The notes: generated by a model from the sequence alone, not told the origin. Shown: positions 1 through 8,030, numbered from the stretch's first letter. The stretch is DNA of 11,478 nucleotides from JAUHWL01 sp964416385 (GCA_964416385.1 CAYQDW010000074.1:1-11478); one strand, 5' to 3'. Numbers and translations are program-made.

Positions 1-2297
1 AAACTTGTACTGTATGGCGCGATGGTAGCTTTTCCAGTGGTATTAGCAGCAAAGCCGTTCGTTGTGCCTATAGAAAAAACATCACCAATAATGTAAAAAT
101 CACTGCTTGAACTTGCCACATTACCACCCTGGCCGACATTTAATTTTGAGGGGCCTGCAGTTTGTCCACCAGATACAGCTGCAGAAACACGAACACCCCG
201 TGTACCGCCATCCAATGTAATATCACCGGATGCGGCGAAAGCATTTAAAATACCATGGTAATAATTACCAACTTCGATTCCATAACCTGTGCTTCCACCT
301 GTGCCATTGATGCTTATATTTCCAGAACCTGTAGATTCCAAGGTTATTGTTCCACTAAGTTCTACACCGCCTCCTGAACCTTTTCCAGTTCCTGTAATTA
401 CAATCGCATCTCCTGTAGCCGAGGATGACATCGTAACGTTACTCACTCTGCTTACATCGTGGATACCAAAAAGAATACCGGGGTTATTTGTAGCTCCTGA
501 TACGATGCCTTCCAAATTAATGGTACCTGCACCAGCGCTAATGGCATTTGTACCATAAGTCAAAATACCTGTGTAGCTGCTTTGTCCATCTCCTTTCATC
601 AATACATTACCGCCATTGGTCGTGATTGTGAAATTTTCTAAATATATACCGGCTGTTATATTACTACCTCCGTTAGATGGGGTAACTACTGTACCGGGTA
701 CAGCATAACCATCCCCAACAGAAAGACTGTTCCAAGTGGTAGTGCCTGAGCCACCACCAGCCCATACATGGCCGCCAGATGTTGTTATGGAAGACCCATT
801 AAGAAAAAATATCGAGCCAGCAGACGTAGCGCCATCGCTATTTGCCCAAAAAATGACATCACCGCCATTGGTGGTAATAGCCCTGGATGCTGAGAGTGTG
901 ATATCTCCAAAACCTTTAAGTAAAACATCAGCGCCTGCGCCAGTAGACGTAAGGTTCTGACGTACTCTGATGTTACCACCATAGATTGAAATCGCTCCTG
1001 TAACATTTTGCGCATCATCGATGGTGATATCTGTGGTGTTGCCTAATTTACCAAAGGTCAACCCACCCAAGGTCTGACTATTCGCGTTCCAAGTAAAATA
1101 ATTGGTATTTACTGCTTGATCAAAGCTCGTACTTGTTAGAACCGGCTCTAAGGTAAAGGTACCTGTAGTACCGATATCTGGCGTATTTCCGTTAAAATCA
1201 AATTCATTCCCTCTAACTAGGATGTTTGACGAACTTGTTGTAACCGGTGTGCCTGCTTTAGAACCCCACCAAACATTAGTGCTACCGCCAAAGTAAATGT
1301 CTGTTGCACCTTTATCCTCAATGGTCAAAATACTTATATCACCCGATGCAGCAAGGACTTCTATAGTATTATAAAGCGTAAACCCATAATAACCATCGGC
1401 TTCCAGCACAATATTTCCACCACTCCCTGTGGCATAGAGTTGAGAATTTGATGCATCCCAATGAAGACCGCGGCCATCACCTCCAGCGTCTAACGACACA
1501 TTAGAGCCTTTAATAATGATGGCATCAGCCGATGTTTTGCTAGACGTAATATTTACTGTATTACCTTGCCATGCTACACCGTAGTTATATTTGTTCGTAG
1601 TGGTGGTACCATTGCTAATACCTTCCATATATACCTGACCAGAACCAGCATTGATGGTTTTATTGGTAGTAGTCCAGAGGCCAATCCCCCACATTTCGTT
1701 GGTGCTACCCGCACCAGTGGCAGATTTTCCACGGAAAGTGATATTACCCCCAGCAGACTGTAGATCTAGGGTACCACGAATGTCAATTCCCCCTTCATAA
1801 AGACTGCTGGTGTAACCTTGTGCAAAACCAGAACCCGTGGCATCACCGCCTGCAAAGGTGATATCACCGCCATTGGTAGTTACCGAGATGGCAGAATGAA
1901 GATTTATGGTACCGCCACCAGTGCCATCTGCATCTGCTGAGAATATGACATCACCACCCTGACTCGTAATGGTTGTTGTTGTTGTATTGAGGATGTTTGT
2001 ATTTGCCAAAACTTTAAAAGCATTGGCTGTTGTATTGTTTATACCGGCACTAAATATGATATTGTTTGCTACAACGTTTAAGTTACCACTGGCTAAAGCC
2101 GTTTCAATCACCGAAGGTTGAATATTGGCTGTACCGGTAGCGGTAAGTGTAGTACCCGTAATACTCCAATTGGTACCAGAAGTACCCGTTTCCCCAGAGG
2201 AGGAAATGGTGAGGTCTTGAGCCTTCAATCCTTGCGGTAAAAGAAGCATACTCAAAATGAAACAACACCAAAAAGAGGATGATAAAAACCGTCTCAT
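1..2297 (-). CDS. Large secreted beta-strand-repeat (filamentous-haemagglutinin-like) protein, 3' end beyond window
   Basis: One open frame runs from ATG at 2297 to the left edge without a stop, giving at least 765 residues. Spot checks of the frame near 1250, 870, 340 and 10 agree. Residues 1-26 form a Sec signal peptide (MRR, hydrophobic core, then LKA just before QD). The mature part is rich in Gly, Thr, Ser and Asn, and I saw no cysteine in it. It repeats short strand-turn units such as TTNGGDVIF, TTNGGDITF, SAGGNITF, GSGNISI and AASGDITL, separated by 15-60 residues. This pattern predicts a right-handed beta-helix, as in filamentous haemagglutinins and other large surface adhesins. A surface or secreted adhesive role is inferred from this fold only. 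Bacteroidota proteins of this type often end in a type IX secretion C-terminal domain, but that end is outside the window. The gene lies downstream of a membrane-anchored LuxR-type regulator on the same strand. Confidence 0.85.
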   Translation of the reverse strand, partial: MRRFLSSSFWCCFILSMLLLPQGLKAQDLTISSSGETGTSGTNWSITGTTLTATGTANIQPSVIETALASGNLNVVANNIIFSAGINNTTANAFKVLANTNILNTTTTTITSQGGDVIFSADADGTGGGTINLHSAISVTTNGGDITFAGGDATGSGFAQGYTSSLYEGGIDIRGTLDLQSAGGNITFRGKSATGAGSTNEMWGIGLWTTTNKTINAGSGQVYMEGISNGTTTTNKYNYGVAWQGNTVNITSSKTSADAIIIKGSNVSLDAGGDGRGLHWDASNSQLYATGSGGNIVLEADGYYGFTLYNTIEVLAASGDISILTIEDKGATDIYFGGSTNVWWGSKAGTPVTTSSSNILVRGNEFDFNGNTPDIGTTGTFTLEPVLTSTSFDQAVNTNYFTWNANSQTLGGLTFGKLGNTTDITIDDAQNVTGAISIYGGNIRVRQNLTSTGAGADVLLKGFGDITLSASRAITTNGGDVIFWANSDGATSAGSIFFLNGSSITTSGGHVWAGGGSGTTTWNSLSVGDGYAVPGTVVTPSNGGSNITAGIYLENFTITTNGGNVLMKGDGQSSYTGILTYGTNAISAGAGTINLEGIVSGATNNPGILFGIHDVSRVSNVTMSSSATGDAIVITGTGKGSGGGVELSGTITLESTGSGNISINGTGGSTGYGIEVGNYYHGILNAFAASGDITLDGGTRGVRVSAAVSGGQTAGPSKLNVGQGGNVASSSSDFYIIGDVFSIGTTNGFAANTTGKATIAPYSTS

Positions 2298-2360
2298 AGC
2301 TAACACATTTCAAAATTTTTGCAAAAGTGCGATTACCATTTCCGAAATGCGCATAAAACA

Positions 2361-2413
2361 CCCCACGATTAACCCATAGCGAGTTGAAAATAACCCACGA
2401 TTAACCCACGATT
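2361..2413. promoter_or_regulatory. Helically phased direct repeats, candidate operator of the adhesin-like gene
   Basis: The motif TAACCCA occurs at 2370, 2391 and 2402 (spacings 21 and 11 bp). CCCACGATT occurs at 2362, 2394 and 2405 (spacings 32 and 11 bp). The 15-mer CCCACGATTAACCCA is exact at 2362-2376 and 2394-2408, and AACCCACGATT is an exact tandem at 2392-2413. Spacings close to whole helical turns put the copies on one face of the DNA, as expected for a protein bound cooperatively. The block lies about 65-115 bp upstream of the adhesin-like start codon at 2297. The binding protein is unknown; the adjacent HTH regulator is an obvious candidate by position only. Confidence 0.45.
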
Positions 2414-2423
2414 TTTAACAATT

Positions 2424-2455
2424 TGCTGATTTTCAGCTTTGTTTATGCTGATTTT
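2424..2455. repeat. TGCTGATTTT direct repeat with small hairpin
   Basis: The 10-mer TGCTGATTTT is found at 2424-2433 and again at 2446-2455, 22 bp apart. The first copy is also part of a small hairpin, GCTGA-TTT-TCAGC (2425-2437). It lies between the regulator's probable terminator and the phased TAACCCA block. It may extend the regulatory region of the adhesin-like gene or be chance in an AT-rich spacer. Confidence 0.3.
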
Positions 2456-2457
2456 AT

Positions 2458-2488
2458 AAAAAATTGCTGTGCTCCAGGCAATGCACAG
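2458..2488 (-). terminator. Probable intrinsic terminator of the TPR-LuxR regulator gene
   Basis: Read on the minus strand, a 6-bp stem CTGTGC/GCACAG (2488-2483 with 2472-2467) with a 10-nt loop begins 10 nt after the stop codon at 2499. It is followed by CAA and then a run of six T (2463-2458). An alternative ATTGC/GCAAT pairing overlaps it. The stem is short, so termination may be partial and some read-through into the adhesin-like gene is possible. Confidence 0.5.
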
Positions 2489-2498
2489 ACTTAATTAT

Positions 2499-4379
2499 TT
2501 ATAGCCCTAATAGGTAGTGTTGAAGATTTGCATTGGCATCGATATTTAACTTTTTGCGAATTGAGATTCGGATGTTTTCAATGGTACCCGTACTCTTCCC
2601 CGTGATGCCGGCAATGTCTTTAGTTGTGATATTAAGGCGAATGAATGCGCAAATCCGCAACTCATTTGGTGATAGATCAGGAGCAATTTTTAAAAGCCTT
2701 GCAAAATAATCTTCGTATACCCCAGTAAACCTCGCTTCAAATTCTTCTAACATCTTTGGCGGTCTACGCCTTGACAATTTATAGATATACTCTGCAAAAA
2801 TATTTTGGTCTTGTTTGGGTAATTTATGAATAAGTGATTTTAGGTCTTGCAAAATTTCATCATTATTCTGCTGAATACTCACCGCCTTCATCGTTTCTGC
2901 TAACAGTTCTTTTGATTTAATTTCTAGCGCGTGCTGTAGTTTTGTGCGCTCTTGCTCTGCTTGGTTACGCACTTTTAGTAAATGTTGCGAGCGCTTAAAA
3001 AAGATTACCAAAAAAACAATTCCGAAAGCCAAAACAATTAATCCAATGATATACTTCTTTTGCGATTCTTGTTGCATTGATGCTGTAAATGCGGCCTTTT
3101 CTTCCGCACGTTTTTCTTTTTCTGTAGCTAATTCCCATTGGGTAATAATGCTTCGCGAATAGTCTCCAGTATGAAGCGACTCACACTCTTTGTACAGGCG
3201 ATAATTCCGATCAGCCATAGATTGCTCGCCCAATGCATCATATACCCGATAGCGTAGTTTAAAATATTCTAGGTTTATATATGGTAAATTCATTTGCAAA
3301 CGAATATCGTTTGCGGCATTTAGGACGGTTAATGCCTGAGCGGCATTGTTCATATCCAAATAAACCTCAGCCCGATTAATACCATTAATAAGCGTACCAA
3401 TCGTCAATCCATTTGCCTGCGCTAAAGAGTCTGATATTTTAAAGCACAACAAAGCCGCTGAAAATTGTTGCTGCCTACGTCTTAAGTTCCCGAAGTTACT
3501 ATAGCTTCTGGCTAAATTTAAAGCGCTATTTGTACCCTTAAAACTGGTAACAGCAGCTGTAAGCAATTCTTCTGCCTGGCTATAATTACCAGCATGCGAT
3601 TGAATAATGGCAAGAACATCATAAAAATATGGCGATACATTGTTAATGCTTACATAGTTTAAAGCCACATCCGCGTGGTAAGCCGCTTTCTCATAAAAAT
3701 TCATATTTAAGTAGAGACTCGCCATATTGTTATGCACCGTAAATAACAAAAAGGTGTCTGTTGGGTGTATGTATTCAAGAGCCCTATTGTTATTTACAAT
3801 GGCTTTAAAATAATCACCCTCTAGATCTGCAAAACTGCTGGCAACGATGTAGTATCCCCTTTGTAGATAGGCGCTCGTGTCATTTTCAATTACGTCTTCT
3901 AAAAAGTTGAGATATACCCTTGCAGAATCTCGTTCTTGCCGCTGTATGAAATATTCTGTACGTAATAAAGACGCCAGGCCAAACAACTGTTCTTCAGCAC
4001 CGCCTTGGTACTTACGCAGCATCAATTTGGATACATTTTGTACAGTTTGAGAAAATTCACGCTTATTGAGCGTGTATAAGGTATTGTATAGTTGCTCGGG
4101 CGAATACTTAAAATCTGTATCTATAAAATCTTCAACATGCCTGGCCAACCAACGATCAGCTGTTTCAATATTGAGATAGTCTGTTTGTGCTATTTTTTCT
4201 AAAAAAGAAATCCTGTTATTAGGTGTATACTTGCGTAAGTTAAACGCAACTTGACTGCTATCAAATGCTTGTGGCTCACTTGGTACTTCAAAAACAGACT
4301 CAGATTGCTCCTTAGAACATGAGACGCTAAAGAAACTAGCTGTTAACAAAAGCAACCAAATTACTGTGCTTCTCGACAT
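2499..4379 (-). CDS. TPR-repeat, membrane-anchored transcriptional regulator with C-terminal LuxR-type HTH
   Basis: With the start at 4379 the product has 626 residues. The frame is open 41 codons further upstream (to 4502), but the internal Met is preferred because it directly begins a lipoprotein-type signal, MSRSTVIWLLLL...SVSC, with Cys21 as the candidate lipid site. Residues about 60-420 are helical TPR-like repeats, e.g. the stretches with NNMASLYLNMNFYEKAAYHA and YSNFGNLRRRQQQFSAALLC. A basic, coiled-coil-like stretch leads to a membrane helix at about 444-461 (IIGLIVLAFGIVFLVIFF). A second coiled coil follows at about 466-510, then a LuxR/GerE-type HTH at about 569-617 (LSPNELRICAFIRLN, TTKDIAGITGKSTGTIENIR). 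I infer that the TPR part senses a ligand or partner in the periplasm and the cytoplasmic HTH binds DNA. The gene directly downstream, encoding the repeat protein, is a plausible target. The signal and the architecture are read from sequence; the ligand is unknown. Confidence 0.85.
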   Translation of the reverse strand: MSRSTVIWLLLLTASFFSVSCSKEQSESVFEVPSEPQAFDSSQVAFNLRKYTPNNRISFLEKIAQTDYLNIETADRWLARHVEDFIDTDFKYSPEQLYNTLYTLNKREFSQTVQNVSKLMLRKYQGGAEEQLFGLASLLRTEYFIQRQERDSARVYLNFLEDVIENDTSAYLQRGYYIVASSFADLEGDYFKAIVNNNRALEYIHPTDTFLLFTVHNNMASLYLNMNFYEKAAYHADVALNYVSINNVSPYFYDVLAIIQSHAGNYSQAEELLTAAVTSFKGTNSALNLARSYSNFGNLRRRQQQFSAALLCFKISDSLAQANGLTIGTLINGINRAEVYLDMNNAAQALTVLNAANDIRLQMNLPYINLEYFKLRYRVYDALGEQSMADRNYRLYKECESLHTGDYSRSIITQWELATEKEKRAEEKAAFTASMQQESQKKYIIGLIVLAFGIVFLVIFFKRSQHLLKVRNQAEQERTKLQHALEIKSKELLAETMKAVSIQQNNDEILQDLKSLIHKLPKQDQNIFAEYIYKLSRRRPPKMLEEFEARFTGVYEDYFARLLKIAPDLSPNELRICAFIRLNITTKDIAGITGKSTGTIENIRISIRKKLNIDANANLQHYLLGL

Positions 4380-4672
4380 AATTAGGACAAAAGATGAAAA
4401 ATGAAGGTTGTTAGAAACAAATAAACCTAATTTATCACTACAGATTGTCAAAAAAATTGTGATATTTCTAATAAACCATTGTGAAATTGAAAATAATTGC
4501 AAAGGTCTACTTTAATTTTAGCGTTGCCATGATAGTTCATATTTAAAAATGATCAAGCATACAACGCTTTAAAAATCCCTAGATAATGAACAGTCCTAAG
4601 GCAAAAAGACAATGCATCTCCTCAGCACGATAACCTGAAATGTAGCGCCAGTAAAAATTTAACAAAATTTAC

Positions 4673-4699
4673 TATGCGTGCATATATTATGCATGCATA
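4673..4699. promoter_or_regulatory. Double palindromic operator, probable MarR-family site
   Basis: Two 12-bp palindromes stand 15 bp apart: TATGCGTGCATA (4673-4684, one mismatch from symmetry) and TATGCATGCATA (4688-4699, perfect). MarR-family dimers bind such palindromes and usually repress their own operon. The pair ends 8 bp before the candidate -7 box, so a bound repressor would cover the -33 region. A related palindrome, CGCATGCG (4728-4735), overlaps the marR start codon and may be a third, weaker site. Assignment to the adjacent MarR protein is inferred from position and symmetry. Confidence 0.55.
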
Positions 4700-4706
4700 C
4701 TATTTT

Positions 4707-4714
4707 TATATTTG
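4707..4714 (+). promoter_or_regulatory. Candidate -7 promoter element for the marR-fad operon
   Basis: TATATTTG matches the Bacteroidota -7 consensus TANNTTTG exactly. It lies 16 nt before the marR ATG at 4731, so the leader would be only about 10 nt. No clear TTTG -33 box is visible at the usual distance; that region is occupied by the palindromic operator. Confidence 0.45.
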
Positions 4715-4730
4715 AATAAATATTGCGCGC

Positions 4731-5189
4731 ATGCGTCCAGAAGAAACGCTTGATTTTCATATTAAATATACTTGGCAGAACATCACCAAGATGTACAATG
4801 CCATAGCCGCACCTTTTGGCGGCAGTATGGCCGTTGGTTATATTTTACTCAATATAGACTTAGAACATGGCACACCGAGCACAGCCTTAGGGCCAAAAAT
4901 GGGTATGGAGGCCACCAGCCTCAGCCGCATTTTAAAAAATATGGAAGAAAAAGGGCTGATATACCGCAGGCCGAATCCATTGGATGGCCGAGGCGTTTTC
5001 ATTTGCCTAACGCCCTTTGGTCTCGACAAAAGAGAAGACGCCAAAGCTGCAGTGATCACCTTTAATGAACGCATCTATGAAAAAATTCCACAACAAGACC
5101 TAGATGCGTTCTTTAGGGTAATTGGTGGCATTAACGAATTAATAGACAAAAAAGAAATCTACGTAGAAACACATGAAACGAATCATTAA
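4731..5189 (+). CDS. MarR-family transcriptional regulator of the fatty-acid degradation operon
   Basis: The product has 152 residues, normal for MarR proteins. N- and C-terminal helices (about 5-25 and 100-140) would form the dimer interface. The winged helix-turn-helix is at about 48-96: recognition helix near 58-72 (GMEATSLSRILKNMEEKGL), then the wing with RRPNPLDGRGVFICLTPFG carrying the family D-x-R pair at Asp85/Arg87. The gene is first in the operon and overlaps fadN by 17 nt, so the two are probably translated together. It follows two palindromes that it most likely binds. I infer autorepression and repression of the fad genes, relieved by an acyl-CoA or a related metabolite. The effector cannot be read from the sequence. 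Confidence 0.9.
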   Translation: MRPEETLDFHIKYTWQNITKMYNAIAAPFGGSMAVGYILLNIDLEHGTPSTALGPKMGMEATSLSRILKNMEEKGLIYRRPNPLDGRGVFICLTPFGLDKREDAKAAVITFNERIYEKIPQQDLDAFFRVIGGINELIDKKEIYVETHETNH

Positions 5190-7578
5190 CCACGTAACCA
5201 TTTTAGGCTCTGGCATTATGGGTAGCCGAATTGCCTGCCACTTTGCCAACAAAGGCGTTGAAGTGCTCTTGCTTGATATTGTGCCCCGTGAATTAACGGA
5301 TGCCGAAAGGGCAAAAGGACAAGACCTAACGCATAAAACAGTGCGCAACCGCATTGTTAATGATAGCTTACAAAACACGCTAAAAGCAAACCCCTCGCCT
5401 ATCTTCGACAAGAAATTTGCAAGCCGCATAACCACAGGCAACTTTGAAGATGACATGCCTAAGATTGCAAATAGCGATTGGGTGATGGAGGTTGTGGTTG
5501 AACGCTTAGATATCAAAAAAATAGTTTTTGATCAGGTTGAAAAATACCGCAAGCCGGGCACGCTGGTTACGTCTAATACTTCTGGTATCCCTATTCATCT
5601 CATGGCAGAAGAGCGCAGCGAAGACTTTAAAAAGCACTTTTGTGGCACCCATTTTTTTAATCCACCACGCTACTTAAAGCTGTTAGAAATTATCCCCACA
5701 CAGCATACAGACCCTGCTGTAGTAGATTTTCTAATGACTTATGGCGACCAATATTTAGGTAAAACAACTGTTTTGGCTAAAGACACGCCCGCATTTATTG
5801 CCAATCGCGTGGGCATCTATGGCATAATGGATCTGTTTCATTACATAGATCAAGAAGGTTTTACGGTAGAAGAAATTGACCGCTTAACAGGCCCTGTGAT
5901 AGGCCGGCCGAAATCTGCCACATTTAGAACCTGCGATGTTGTAGGTTTAGATACTTTGGTTCACGTTGCCAATGGTTTACATCAAGCGGTTCCGAATGAC
6001 GAAAAACATGACGTTTTTGCTTTACCCGCTTTTATTTCATACATGATTGAGAATAATCTGTTGGGCGACAAAACACGTAAGGGTTTTTACCAAAAGGTAC
6101 GTAAGCCCGATGGCAGCAGCGAAATTCTCGCCATGGATTTAAAATCTAAAGCATACAAACCTTTAGAAAAACCAAAGTTTGCCAGCCTTGGTCAAGCCAA
6201 ACAGATTGATGATTTAAAAGACCGTATTAAGTTTTTAGTTTCTGCTAAAGATCGTGCAGGAGACTTTTATCGCGCCAGCTACAGCGGCTTATTTGCCTAT
6301 GTAAGTAACCGGATTCCAGAAATAGCAGACGACCTCTACAAAATAGATCAAGGCATGAAAGCTGGTTTTGGTTGGGATTTAGGCCCTTTTGAAACATGGG
6401 ACGCTATCGGCCTTGAAAAAGGCATAAAAATGATGGAAGCTACAGGCCATAAACCTGCTAACTGGATCCTAGAAATGCTTGCTGCAGGTTTTACGCGTTT
6501 TTACAAAACTGAGCATGGCACATTACTCTACTATAATATCGGCAGCAAACAATATGAAAAAGTTCCCGGCATGGAGAGCTTTATCATTTTAGACCATATA
6601 CGCCCCACTAAAACCATTTGGGAAAATAGTGATTGTGCCATTGAAGATCTGGGTGATGGCATCATAAACGTAGAGTTTAGAAGTAAAATGAATAGCCTCG
6701 GAAGCGGGGTGTTGGCTGGTGTTAACAAGGCCATAGAATTGGCAGAAAAAGACTATCGCGGTCTTGTAGTAGGCAATCAGGCACCCAACTTTACCGTTGG
6801 CGCCAATTTGGCTATGGTATTGATGATGGGCATTGAACAGGAATGGGACGAATTGAATTTCGCCATCAAATATTTCCAAGATACCGTAATGAAGTTGCGC
6901 TACAGTAGCATACCGGTAATCGTGGCACCCCATGGCATGACGCTGGGTGGCGGTTGCGAAATGACCCTACACGCAGATGCTGTTCAAGCGGCCGCAGAAA
7001 CGTACATCGGCTTGGTGGAGTTTGGCGTGGGGCTAATCCCCGCAGGTGCGGGCACCAAAGAAATGACCCTACGCGCTAGCGATAGATATCTTAAAGACGA
7101 TGTAGAATTAAACGCCTACCGCGAATATTACCTCAACATCGGGATGGCCAAAGTGGCTACCAGCGCTGCAGAGGCGTTTAACATGGATATCATGAAACAT
7201 GGCCGCGACCACATCAGCATGAACAAAGACCGCCAAATACAAGATGCCAAACGCAAAGCTATCATGTTGGCAGAGCAAGGCTACCAGCAGCCCATACGCA
7301 GAAACGACATCAAGGTTTTAGGAAAACAAGCCTTAGCGATGTTTGAAGTGGGCGCTTTCCAAATGGTAGAAGGCCGCTACATAAGCGCGCATGACAAAAA
7401 AATCAGCACCAAATTGGCCTATGTAATGGCTGGCGGTGATTTAAGCGCACCTACCCTAGTGAGTGAGCAATACCTTCTTGATTTAGAACGCGAGGCCTTC
7501 TTAAGCCTTTGCGGCGAGCGGAAAACACTTGAAAGAATTCAGCACATGTTGAAGACGGGAAAACCCTTGCGCAATTAG
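5173..7578 (+). CDS. fadN: Bifunctional 3-hydroxyacyl-CoA dehydrogenase / enoyl-CoA hydratase (FadN type)
   Basis: The 801-residue enzyme carries out two steps of beta-oxidation in the cytoplasm: hydration of 2-enoyl-CoA and NAD-dependent oxidation of the 3-hydroxyacyl-CoA. The dehydrogenase half comes first: Rossmann loop GSGIMG at 12-17, Ser137 in NTSGIP, catalytic His160 in GTHFFNPP, Glu172 in LKLLEII and Asn211 in FIANRVG. The His-Glu spacing of 12 equals that of the animal enzyme. The crotonase half (about 475-690) has the oxyanion region near 537-546 and the two acid/base glutamates Glu596 (GGGCE) and Glu616 (GLVEFGVGLIPAGAG), 20 residues apart as in crotonase, so both activities should be intact. 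The domain order is opposite to E. coli FadB/FadJ and the same as Bacillus FadN, as is the gene order fadN-fadA-fadE. The ATG lies inside the end of marR. Confidence 0.93.
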   Translation: MKRIINHVTILGSGIMGSRIACHFANKGVEVLLLDIVPRELTDAERAKGQDLTHKTVRNRIVNDSLQNTLKANPSPIFDKKFASRITTGNFEDDMPKIANSDWVMEVVVERLDIKKIVFDQVEKYRKPGTLVTSNTSGIPIHLMAEERSEDFKKHFCGTHFFNPPRYLKLLEIIPTQHTDPAVVDFLMTYGDQYLGKTTVLAKDTPAFIANRVGIYGIMDLFHYIDQEGFTVEEIDRLTGPVIGRPKSATFRTCDVVGLDTLVHVANGLHQAVPNDEKHDVFALPAFISYMIENNLLGDKTRKGFYQKVRKPDGSSEILAMDLKSKAYKPLEKPKFASLGQAKQIDDLKDRIKFLVSAKDRAGDFYRASYSGLFAYVSNRIPEIADDLYKIDQGMKAGFGWDLGPFETWDAIGLEKGIKMMEATGHKPANWILEMLAAGFTRFYKTEHGTLLYYNIGSKQYEKVPGMESFIILDHIRPTKTIWENSDCAIEDLGDGIINVEFRSKMNSLGSGVLAGVNKAIELAEKDYRGLVVGNQAPNFTVGANLAMVLMMGIEQEWDELNFAIKYFQDTVMKLRYSSIPVIVAPHGMTLGGGCEMTLHADAVQAAAETYIGLVEFGVGLIPAGAGTKEMTLRASDRYLKDDVELNAYREYYLNIGMAKVATSAAEAFNMDIMKHGRDHISMNKDRQIQDAKRKAIMLAEQGYQQPIRRNDIKVLGKQALAMFEVGAFQMVEGRYISAHDKKISTKLAYVMAGGDLSAPTLVSEQYLLDLEREAFLSLCGERKTLERIQHMLKTGKPLRN

Positions 7579-7582
7579 ACTT

Positions 7583-7640
7583 CTAGATGCTAGATTTCTA
7601 GACATTGGACGATTAGAAGCTAGACGTCAGGATAGTAGAT
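7583..7640 (+). repeat. Left flanking repeats of cassette 1
   Basis: CTAGA recurs at 7583, 7590, 7598 and 7620, with looser copies such as ATTAGA (7612) and TAGTAGAT (7633-7640). TAGATTTCTAGAC at 7591-7603 is the arm whose inverted partner lies at 8063-8075, beyond the small gene. The repeats begin only five bases after the fadN stop codon. Confidence 0.55.
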
Positions 7641-7670
7641 AAAATGTTACATGATTAAAAAGTTAAAAAT

Positions 7671-8030
7671 ATGAGTAAGCACAACTTTAAAGAACTATTG
7701 GTTTGGCAAAAGTCAATTGATTTTGCAGTTCAGATTTACAAGGAAACAGCATCTTTTCCTAAAGAAGAAATGTTTGGTCTGACTTCTCAAATAAGACGTG
7801 CGGCCGTTTCGATGGCTTCTAATATTGCTGAAGGTTGTGGCAGAAATCATGAAAAAGAATTGATTCAATTTCTCAGCATAACACAAGGCTCATCTAATGA
7901 AGTTGAAACGCAACTCATCATTGCCAACAGAATTGACATGCTTGGCCAAAATTCTTTCAATCAATTAATTGAAAATATTAATGAAATACAAAAGATGAAT
8001 GCTGCTTTTCAGCGCCATCTTTCAAAATAA
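7671..8030 (+). CDS. Four-helix-bundle protein, 23S rRNA intervening-sequence-protein (IVP) family, subfamily 1
   Basis: The 119-residue product has the family hallmarks FKELLVWQKS near the N-terminus (6-15) and SQIRRAAVSMASNIAEG in the middle (39-55). The rest is helical and fits a small four-helix bundle. Relatives are found in intervening sequences of 23S rRNA genes in spirochaetes and as stand-alone genes scattered through Bacteroidota genomes. The Avd protein of diversity-generating retroelements has a related fold. The cellular role of stand-alone members is not established. Here the gene is inserted between fadN and fadA in the same orientation and would be co-transcribed. Its coding sequence looks more AT-rich than the fad genes around it. 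No rRNA or reverse transcriptase is near, so a link to either process is not supported here. Confidence 0.88.
   Translation: MSKHNFKELLVWQKSIDFAVQIYKETASFPKEEMFGLTSQIRRAAVSMASNIAEGCGRNHEKELIQFLSITQGSSNEVETQLIIANRIDMLGQNSFNQLIENINEIQKMNAAFQRHLSK

Larger units (their letters stand above)
4380..4730. other. Divergent intergenic region between the LuxR-type regulator and the fad operon
   Basis: This 351-base, AT-rich region has no convincing gene. Its right end (4673-4730) holds the palindromes and -7 box described separately for marR. The left part must contain the promoter of the minus-strand regulator, but I could not find a clean TANNTTTG match in that direction. A 7-bp inverted repeat (AGCGTTG at 4520-4526, CAACGCT at 4562-4568) with a 35-nt loop is the only other structure seen, and its meaning is doubtful. 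Confidence 0.6.

Noticed and set aside
2104..2361. An 85-codon minus-strand frame starting at 2361, rich in Tyr and Phe
   Set aside because: It overlaps the signal-peptide end of the large repeat-protein gene in another frame; the frame from 2297 has a proper signal peptide and continues for more than 2 kb.
4380..4502. 41-codon N-terminal extension of the TPR-LuxR regulator
   Set aside because: The extension would bury the clear signal sequence starting at the internal Met (4379) and has no recognisable domain of its own.
4520..4568. Inverted repeat AGCGTTG / CAACGCT in the divergent region
   Set aside because: Only 7 bp with a 35-nt loop and no T-run or promoter next to it; can arise by chance in 350 bases.
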